From assembly GCA_023418375.1 (NCBI GenBank), contig JAEZZV010000023.1, positions 1 to 6,494 of the forward strand: a DNA stretch of 6,494 nt, written 5' to 3'. The number at the start of each line of letters is the position of its first letter. The first letter of the stretch is position 1. The stretch is from Actinomycetes bacterium. Lineage in GTDB: Bacteria; Actinomycetota; Actinomycetes; Actinomycetales; Cellulomonadaceae. The notes beneath the pieces are model-generated. The model was not told the origin of the DNA, did not search any database, and saw only the letters and a program-made list of their open reading frames with translations. The position numbers and the translations under genes are program-made. Shown one piece after another: positions 1 through 4,215 of this stretch.

Positions 1-268
1 GGCGCAGCGCGTCGGCGAGCGAGATCGCGTCGGTCGCCGACAGCACCTGGGCGACGGCGGCGTCCGCGACGACCAGCAGCTCGGCGCTCGTCGCACCGAC
101 GAACGAGGCGCGGACGGCGACGGCGTCGGGCCTGGGCGCCTGCGCCGGGTCGAACTGCACCGGGACCAGCGGGACGGCCGAGGGCAGCAGGCGCACGAGC
201 TCGCCGACGGCGGCCTGGGCGACGGCCACGTCGGTCGCCGACGCGGTGCCTGCAGTGGTGGCGGACAT
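1..268 (-). CDS. fliN: Flagellar motor switch protein FliN, N-terminal part (runs off left edge)
   Basis: FliN forms the lower C-ring of the flagellar switch with FliM and FliG. Only about 89 N-terminal codons are present; the diagnostic C-terminal SpoA domain lies outside the window. The visible part reads MSATTAGTASATDVAVAQ, then an alternating hydrophobic region with pieces such as VGELVRLLPSAVPLVPVQF and AELLVVADAAVAQVLSATD. This resembles the N-terminal extension of the longer actinobacterial FliN/FliY-like proteins. The call rests mainly on position directly after fliM. Two adjacent ATG codons exist (271 and 268). The second is preferred because GGAGG then sits 4 bases upstream instead of 1, and its A is the last base of the fliM TGA stop (TGATG), so translation is probably coupled to fliM. 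Whether the N-terminal region has CheC-like phosphatase residues cannot be judged from this piece. Confidence 0.75.
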   Translation of the reverse strand, partial: MSATTAGTASATDVAVAQAAVGELVRLLPSAVPLVPVQFDPAQAPRPDAVAVRASFVGATSAELLVVADAAVAQVLSATDAISLADALR

Positions 269-1188
269 CATTCCTCCGAGGTGACGACGAGGCAGGCGAG
301 CCGGGAGCCGCTGGTCCCGATGGCGGCGGTGGCGAGCGGGACGTCGCCGACGACCACGGTGAGCGGGGCGTCGGCGCGGTGGTGCAGGGGCACGACGGTG
401 CCGATCTCGAGCCGCGCGACGGCGTCGGCGGGCACGGTCAGCGAGGAGAAGCGGACGGCGACCTCGACGGGGACGTCGAGCACGTTGTCGGCGACCCGGG
501 CGAGTGCGGCTCGGTGGGCCGCGACCTCCTCGGGCGTGCGGTTGTCGAGCGTCTCGCCGGCCCGCAGCGAGGCGAGCAGGACGTCGGCGGGGATCATGAG
601 GGTGGCCAGGGCCTCACGCTCGGCCACGTTCAGCGCGAACGTCGCGACGATCACCGGCTCCGACGCCGCGACGGCCTGCACGAACTGCGGGTTGTACTGC
701 ACCGAGCGCACCTGGACGTCGAGCGGCGCGACGGACGCGAACGCGTAGCGCAGGTCGCGGACGGCGTGCTGGAGCAGGTCCCGCAGGAGCGACCACTCGA
801 TCTCGGTGAGCTCACGCTCCTCGTCCAGCGGCACGCCGGGGCCGCCGAGCATGGAGTCGATCCACACCATGGTCATGTCCGACGGGAGCTGCAGCACGCC
901 GGTGGAACGGCCCGGCTCGACGCCGCACAGCACCATCGTGGTCATCGACGGCAGGTGGCCGACGTACTCGTCGTAGGACTTCATCTCGACGGACTCGAGG
1001 GTGACCGAGGCGACGACCCGCAGCCGCGAGGTCAGCTGGGTGCCCCACTGGCGCGCGTAGGTCTCGAACGCCATCTCCAGGACGCGACCGTGCTCGCGCG
1101 CGAGCGTCATCGGGCGGCGGAAGTCGTACGTCTCCGGCGCGCCCGACCGCTTCCGCCGCTTGGGCGAGGCGAGGTCGGCGACTGTCAC
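268..1188 (-). CDS. fliM: Flagellar motor switch protein FliM
   Basis: FliM is the middle C-ring protein that normally binds phospho-CheY and sets rotation direction. The 306-residue product has the hallmark YDFRRP at 21-26, the family's CheC-like middle domain with LGGPG at 114-118, and a C-terminal SpoA-type beta-rich domain at roughly 230-302. The expected N-terminal CheY-binding motif (LSQxEIDALL) is absent: residues 1-20 are short and basic, with KRRKR at 10-14. The GTG at 1188 is the only plausible start in this frame, and no clear Shine-Dalgarno sequence precedes it. A sigma-28-like -10 ends 8 bases upstream, so a leaderless transcript is possible. The gene follows fliL after a 197-base gap and shares one base with fliN. 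Identity is secure; the exact N-terminus is less so. Confidence 0.95.
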   Translation of the reverse strand: MTVADLASPKRRKRSGAPETYDFRRPMTLAREHGRVLEMAFETYARQWGTQLTSRLRVVASVTLESVEMKSYDEYVGHLPSMTTMVLCGVEPGRSTGVLQLPSDMTMVWIDSMLGGPGVPLDEERELTEIEWSLLRDLLQHAVRDLRYAFASVAPLDVQVRSVQYNPQFVQAVAASEPVIVATFALNVAEREALATLMIPADVLLASLRAGETLDNRTPEEVAAHRAALARVADNVLDVPVEVAVRFSSLTVPADAVARLEIGTVVPLHHRADAPLTVVVGDVPLATAAIGTSGSRLACLVVTSEE

Positions 1189-1195
1189 GTGCTGC

Positions 1196-1222
1196 CCATC
1201 GGCAGGCGCGCAGGAGCCATGA
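1196..1222 (-). promoter_or_regulatory. Candidate sigma-28 (FliA/WhiG-type) promoter for fliM
   Basis: On the minus strand TCAT (1222-1219) is followed after exactly 15 bases by GCCGATGG (1203-1196). This is the spacing of the sigma-28 consensus TAAA-N15-GCCGATAA, with six of eight -10 bases matching. Transcription would begin about 7 bases further on, at or next to the fliM GTG (1188), giving a leaderless mRNA. That fits the lack of a ribosome-binding site. The same TCA plus GCCGAT pattern occurs upstream of flbD. Motif matching by eye only. Confidence 0.4.
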
Positions 1223-1304
1223 GGAAAAGTGGGGGCGGGACGTGCACGCGGGTTCCGTCGGCGTGCCGGGCGTCCGGCGGGGCATCCGTCAGGTCGACGG
1301 CGGG

Positions 1305-1322
1305 GGTGCCATCCGTGGCACC
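1305..1322 (-). promoter_or_regulatory. CsrA-type hairpin in the fliL-fliM gap
   Basis: The minus strand reads GGTGCCACGGATGGCACC, a perfect 7-base-pair stem closing on the loop CGGA. The core CACGGATG fits the CsrA/RsmA element (CA-NGGA-UG presented in a hairpin loop). A second, unpaired ACGGATG lies 15 bases downstream (1289-1284). The hairpin begins 63 bases after the fliL stop and ends about 115 bases before the fliM start. It is not followed by a T-run, so it does not look like an intrinsic terminator. It would lie only on transcripts reading through from fliL, unless there is an unseen promoter in the gap. Confidence 0.45.
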
Positions 1323-1385
1323 GTGGCGGCCGGCGGGCGACGCGCCGTCCCGGGGGGCGGGGGCGTCGGTCCGGCTGACCCAGTC

Positions 1386-1907
1386 CTATTGGGTCACGTA
1401 GTCCGTGAAGTAGACGTCCATCACCTCGCCCTCGTACGCCTCTTCGAGCTGCGCGAGCAGCTCGGCCTTGAGGGCGTCACGGCCCTCCGCCGTGGTCACC
1501 TCGGCCACGGGTCGCTGCGAGAACAGCGCCACGACGAGGTCCAGGGCCCGCGCGGTGTCGGGCTCCTCGGCGACGTCGGCGGTGAGCTGGAGCCCGATGC
1601 CGATGCGCAGGTAGTGCCCGTCCGCGAGGTTCAGGCTGATGGGCTCGACCACGACGACGGCCCCCGGTTCGGGCGCGGGCTCCTCGACGGGCGCCGCGCC
1701 CTCGGCGGGCGGCGCCGGCTTGAGGAGGAACCAGTACGCGGCTCCGCCGACGACGAGGAGCGCCACGAGGATGATGAGCAGCTTCTTCTTGCCGCCCTTC
1801 TTCGCCTTGCCCTCCTCCACCGGCTCCGGCACGGCGCTGGGCGCCGTCGGACGCGCACCGATCTTGGGCTTGCTCGCCACCACTCGCTGCTCGGTCACCT
1901 GGCTCAC
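1386..1907 (-). CDS. fliL: Flagellar basal body-associated protein FliL
   Basis: FliL is a single-pass membrane protein that surrounds the MotA/MotB stator and helps it stay engaged under load. The 173-residue product has a basic cytoplasmic N-terminus ending in a Lys-rich stretch (KAKKGGKKK, 34-42). One transmembrane helix follows at about 43-62 (LLIILVALLVVGGAAYWFLL), then a Pro/Glu-rich linker at 63-80. A periplasmic-type FliL domain from about 85 to the end contains EPISLNLADGHYLRIGIGLQL. The length is normal for the family. The GTG at 1907 is chosen because GGGAGG lies 7 bases upstream; a GTG at 1898 is less well placed. The gene is separated from motB by 108 bases containing a tandem repeat. 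Confidence 0.92.
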   Translation of the reverse strand: MSQVTEQRVVASKPKIGARPTAPSAVPEPVEEGKAKKGGKKKLLIILVALLVVGGAAYWFLLKPAPPAEGAAPVEEPAPEPGAVVVVEPISLNLADGHYLRIGIGLQLTADVAEEPDTARALDLVVALFSQRPVAEVTTAEGRDALKAELLAQLEEAYEGEVMDVYFTDYVTQ

Positions 1908-1946
1908 CTCGGCTCCTCCCGTCGTGCTTCTCGTGCTGTGTCTGCG

Positions 1947-1983
1947 GTCTGTGGTGCTGTCTGTGGTGCTGGTCTGTGGTGCT
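1947..1983 (-). repeat. 12-base tandem repeat in the fliL leader
   Basis: Three perfect copies of AGCACCACAGAC (minus strand) occupy 1983-1972, 1970-1959 and 1958-1947, with one extra C between the first two. Degenerate copies continue toward 1921 (for example CGCAGACACAGCACGAG). The tract lies in the 108 bases between motB and fliL and ends just before the fliL Shine-Dalgarno. As RNA it would be A/C-rich and weakly structured, unlike the surrounding GC-rich sequence. Confidence 0.85.
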
Positions 1984-2015
1984 GGTGCGGGCCCGGACGC
2001 GCCGGGTGCCGCGGG

Positions 2016-2912
2016 TCAGAGGCCTTGCTGCGCGGCGACGCTCGGGAGCAGCTGCCGGATCTCCTCCGGCACACCGCTCAGGACGACGACGTCGACGCGT
2101 CGGTTGGACTCGAGCGGGTCGATGCCCGGCTCGTTCAGCGGGCGCTGGTCGCCGAAGCCGACAGCGGCGATCCGCCCGCCCGGGATGCCGCCCACGTCGA
2201 CCATCCGGCGCAGCACCTCGGTGGCGCGCGCCGAGGAGAGCTCCCAGTTGGTCGGGTAGCGCACCGACGGCAGCGTGTTCGCGTGGCCCTCGATGGAGAT
2301 CTGCTCGCTCGCCGCGGCCAGCACGGGCGACACGGTGTCGATCACCGCGAGGGCCGTGCCGGTGAGCAGGGCGGCGTCGGCCGAGAAGAAGACGTCGTCC
2401 GCGACCATGCCGATGACCAGGCCGCGGTCGGTGATGCGCAGGCGCACCCGGTCGCCCAGGCCCTGCGCCTCGAGCGAGCCCGTGACCTGCTCGGCGATCT
2501 CCTCGAGGTGATCGAGCTCGGCCGCGGCGGCCGCGTAGTTGAGCTGCTCCTCGGTCAGCTCCTCCGTGTCGGGCGCCGGCGCGACCGGCGGGACGGCGTT
2601 GGAGCCGACGTCGGCGGTCAGGTCGGGCGTCACCTCGACGGCCTCGACGCCGGTGAGCGCGCCGTTGCTGCCCTCGATGATCGACGGCAGGCGGTTGCCG
2701 AACCCGATGGCGAGCGACTCGCGGAGCTGCTCGAACTTGATCATGTCCACCTGGCTCATGGAGTACAGGACGATGAAGAGCCCGACGAGCACGGTCATCA
2801 TGTCGGCGTAGCTGACCGCCCACCGCTCGTGGTTCTCGTGCTCCTCCTCCTCGTGCTTCTTCCCACGGCGGGGTCTGCCGCCGTGCCCGCCGGAGCCGTG
2901 CCCGGAGCTCAC
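2016..2912 (-). CDS. motB: Flagellar motor stator protein MotB
   Basis: MotB is the peptidoglycan-anchoring half of the stator ion channel. The 298-residue product opens with a charged His/Glu-rich cytoplasmic tail (HEEEEHENHERW, 20-31). A single transmembrane helix at about 33-53 carries the invariant ion-binding aspartate, D37 in SYADMMT. A plug/linker region follows, then an OmpA-like peptidoglycan-binding domain at about 157-280 with NWELSSARA (222-230) and NRRVD (270-274). The usual GHTD signature is GHAN here (209-212). The GTG start overlaps the motA stop by four bases (GTGA), so translation is likely coupled to motA. The family call is firm. Which ion drives the motor cannot be read from the sequence. 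Confidence 0.96.
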   Translation of the reverse strand: MSSGHGSGGHGGRPRRGKKHEEEEHENHERWAVSYADMMTVLVGLFIVLYSMSQVDMIKFEQLRESLAIGFGNRLPSIIEGSNGALTGVEAVEVTPDLTADVGSNAVPPVAPAPDTEELTEEQLNYAAAAAELDHLEEIAEQVTGSLEAQGLGDRVRLRITDRGLVIGMVADDVFFSADAALLTGTALAVIDTVSPVLAAASEQISIEGHANTLPSVRYPTNWELSSARATEVLRRMVDVGGIPGGRIAAVGFGDQRPLNEPGIDPLESNRRVDVVVLSGVPEEIRQLLPSVAAQQGL

Positions 2913-3676
2913 GCCGCCTTCTCCTTCGACTCACCCGGCGGCAGCAGGCTGCGGAGGCGCTGGCCGACGAGCCGCGGGTTGGCACCGGCCTGGATGGCGA
3001 GCAGGCCCTCCACGGTGAGCTCCATGTGCGCGGCCTCGATCTCCGAGCAGCGCGCGATCCGGGCACCCATGGGCAGCCACATCATGTTCGCCGACAGCAG
3101 GCCCCACAGGGTCGCGACGAACGCGGCGGCGATCATGTGGCCGAGCTCGGCGGGCTCGGCCAGGTTCTCGAGCACGTGCACGAGGGAGACGACCGTGCCG
3201 ATGATGCCGACGGTGGGCGCGTAGCCGCCCATCGACGTGAAGTACTTCGACGAGACCTTGTCCTGGGCCTTCTTGCTCGCGATGCGGTCCTCGAGCATGG
3301 CGCGCAGGTCGTCGGGGTCGGTGCCGTCGATGGCCGCCTGGAGGCCGGAGCGCAGGAACTCGTCGTCGACGGTCCGCGCGGCCTCCTCGAGCGAGAGCAG
3401 GCCCTCGCGGCGGGCCTTGTCGGCGAGGCCGACGATGGTCGTGACGGTCGCGTCCGGGTCCGGCTTCTTGAACATCAGCCAGTGGCTGATGGTCGAGAAC
3501 GCCCGGATCGCGTCCTTGAGGGTCGCGCTCGCGAGGCCCGCGCCGAGCGTGCCGCCGAAGACGAGCACCATCGGCGCCGGCAGGATGACCGACATCGGGC
3601 TCGAGCCCTCGAGGATGATGGACAGCAGGACCGCGCCGAGCGCCAGGCCGAGGCCGCCCAGGGTTGCCGGGTCCAT
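2909..3676 (-). CDS. motA: Flagellar motor stator protein MotA
   Basis: MotA pairs with MotB to form the ion-driven stator and pushes on FliG. The 255-residue product shows four membrane segments (about 5-23, 30-50, 152-172 and 181-203) around a large cytoplasmic loop. The loop contains the conserved ARREGLLSLEE (88-98), with the charged residues that contact FliG. GGYAPTVGIIGTVVSLV (150-166) and a second conserved proline (P202) match the channel prolines of the family. The length is close to the short MotA/PomA class, not the roughly 295-residue enterobacterial form. ATG at 3676 has GGAGG 7 bases upstream and shares its A with the flbD stop (TGATG). It overlaps motB by four bases at the other end. 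Confidence 0.97.
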   Translation of the reverse strand: MDPATLGGLGLALGAVLLSIILEGSSPMSVILPAPMVLVFGGTLGAGLASATLKDAIRAFSTISHWLMFKKPDPDATVTTIVGLADKARREGLLSLEEAARTVDDEFLRSGLQAAIDGTDPDDLRAMLEDRIASKKAQDKVSSKYFTSMGGYAPTVGIIGTVVSLVHVLENLAEPAELGHMIAAAFVATLWGLLSANMMWLPMGARIARCSEIEAAHMELTVEGLLAIQAGANPRLVGQRLRSLLPPGESKEKAA

Positions 3677-3972
3677 CAGTCCGCCTCCGGCACCGTGGTC
3701 AGCGACGGACGGTGCGGGCTCGGGCGCAGCTGGGTGACCGCGGCGATGGTCGTGTCGGAGTCCTGGGCCCCCTCGGCGAGAACCATCGTGCGGGCGACGA
3801 CGCTCGCGCGGTAGGTGATGATCCGGTCCGTGACCTCGTCGAGGGTCTCCGCGATGACGTACTTGGTGCCGTCGATGAGCGTCAGGATCGTGTCCGGCGT
3901 CATCTCGATGCGCTGGATCAGATCAGGGTTGACCGCGAACTGCGGTCCGTTGAGGCGCGTCACGACGATCAC
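3676..3972 (-). CDS. flbD: Flagellar protein FlbD
   Basis: This is the small FlbD-family protein encoded beside motA in many Gram-positive flagellar clusters. Its Bacillus counterpart (SwrD) raises motor power; it is unrelated to the Caulobacter transcription factor of the same name. The 98-residue product carries the family pattern from the first residues: MIVVTRLNG, then NPDLIQRIEMTPDTILTLIDG (15-35), KYVIAETLDEV and RI at about 50. Residues 60-98 are a Ser/Thr/Pro-rich tail beyond the usual core. The GTG at 3972 fits the family start, with only a weak GGGA as ribosome-binding site 7 bases upstream. It is the first gene of the operon here, with a divergent gene instead of the usual flgE upstream. 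Confidence 0.9.
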   Translation of the reverse strand: MIVVTRLNGPQFAVNPDLIQRIEMTPDTILTLIDGTKYVIAETLDEVTDRIITYRASVVARTMVLAEGAQDSDTTIAAVTQLRPSPHRPSLTTVPEAD

Positions 3973-3981
3973 GGCGAAGTC

Positions 3982-3991
3982 CCATCCCTGG
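3982..3991 (-). promoter_or_regulatory. CsrA-like site overlapping the flbD ribosome-binding region
   Basis: The minus strand reads CCAGGGATGG, matching CA-NGGA-UG with a short CCA/TGG stem. It overlaps the only Shine-Dalgarno-like sequence of flbD (GGGA at 3983-3980, 7 bases before the GTG). Its GGA is 22 bases from the GGA in the stronger hairpin at 4004-4019. That spacing would let one CsrA dimer hold both sites and block ribosome binding. The pairing is weak on its own. Confidence 0.4.
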
Positions 3992-4003
3992 CTGACGTGG
4001 CGA

Positions 4004-4019
4004 GGCCCATCCGTGGGCC
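4004..4019 (-). promoter_or_regulatory. CsrA-type hairpin at the 5' end of the flbD leader
   Basis: The minus strand reads GGCCCACGGATGGGCC, a perfect 6-base-pair stem with loop CGGA and the CsrA core CACGGATG. It lies 31 bases before the flbD GTG and starts only a few bases after the transcription start predicted from the promoter at 4031-4057. It would therefore be the first structure in an mRNA leader of about 50 bases. The stem is GC-rich but no T-run follows, arguing against a terminator. Confidence 0.55.
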
Positions 4020-4030
4020 CGTCAGGTCTC

Positions 4031-4057
4031 TGATCGGCCGGGGCCAGGGGGTGTTGA
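4031..4057 (-). promoter_or_regulatory. Candidate sigma-28 (FliA/WhiG-type) promoter for the flbD-mot-fli operon
   Basis: On the minus strand TCAA (4057-4054), a spacer of exactly 15 bases, and GCCGATCA (4038-4031) match the sigma-28 consensus TAAA-N15-GCCGATAA at seven of eight -10 bases and three of four -35 bases. Transcription would start near 4024, about 50 bases before the flbD start. It also fits my recollection of the actinobacterial flagellar pattern TCA-N15/16-GCCGA. It is the best-scoring promoter I see in the window. Confidence 0.6.
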
Positions 4058-4068
4058 GGGACCGCGGA

Positions 4069-4080
4069 CGATGATCATCG
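4069..4080. promoter_or_regulatory. 12-base perfect palindrome between the divergent promoters
   Basis: CGATGATCATCG is its own reverse complement. It sits just upstream of the -35 of the flbD promoter and about 75 bases from the -35 of the rightward promoter. That is where an operator shared by both transcription units would be expected. A palindrome this long is expected about once or twice by chance in 6.5 kb, so only its location makes it notable. Confidence 0.25.
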
Positions 4081-4154
4081 ACCCGGTCGCCGGGCGGGGC
4101 GCGGTCGCGGGTGGGCCGATCGGGTGTCTGCGCAGATGACGGCCGTGTTGATCT

Positions 4155-4182
4155 TCAGCCGGAGGACATCCGTGTCCGATAA
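4155..4182 (+). promoter_or_regulatory. Candidate sigma-28-type promoter for the secreted P-domain/PKD protein
   Basis: TCAG (4155-4158), 16 bases, then TCCGATAA (4175-4182) resembles the sigma-28 promoter with seven of eight -10 bases (T for the first G). The spacer is one base longer than in the two minus-strand elements. Predicted transcription would start near 4190, leaving a leader of about 26 bases that contains the AAGGA ribosome-binding site at 4205-4209. No better sigma-70-type pair was seen. Confidence 0.4.
4164..4177 (-). repeat. Third hairpin with the CACGGATG core
   Basis: The minus strand reads GGACACGGATGTCC: a 5-base-pair stem, loop CGGA, and ACACGGATGT, which fits the CsrA consensus ACANGGANGU at every fixed position. 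It overlaps the spacer and -10 of the rightward promoter. It also lies about 150 bases upstream of the predicted flbD transcription start, so it would be on a flbD mRNA only if a longer transcript exists. It may instead act as DNA, or be chance. Confidence 0.3.
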
Positions 4183-4215
4183 CGTGCGGGCAGCCTCCCC
4201 GCCGAAGGATCCCCC

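Noticed and set aside
1192..1205. Hairpin CTGCC-GATG-GGCAG just before the fliM start, as a translation blocker
   Set aside because: It coincides with the candidate -10 element. If that promoter is used, the hairpin is not transcribed, and the loop lacks a GGA.
1187..1220. An 11-codon upstream ORF (ATG at 1220 to a TGA overlapping the fliM GTG)
   Set aside because: No ribosome-binding site before the ATG, and the candidate promoter lies within it. Stop/start overlap alone is weak evidence.
1305..1322. Intrinsic terminator after fliL
   Set aside because: The stem is good but no T-run follows on the minus strand, and downstream genes belong to the same pathway.
1242..3224. Long open frame on the plus strand across motA, motB and fliL
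   Set aside because: It is antisense to three well-recognised genes, is rich in Arg/Gly/Asp/His typical of GC-rich shadow frames, and has no recognisable domain.
3973..4215. c-di-GMP or other riboswitch upstream of flbD
   Set aside because: The predicted leader is only about 50 bases and lacks a GEMM-type conserved core. The CsrA-site explanation fits better.
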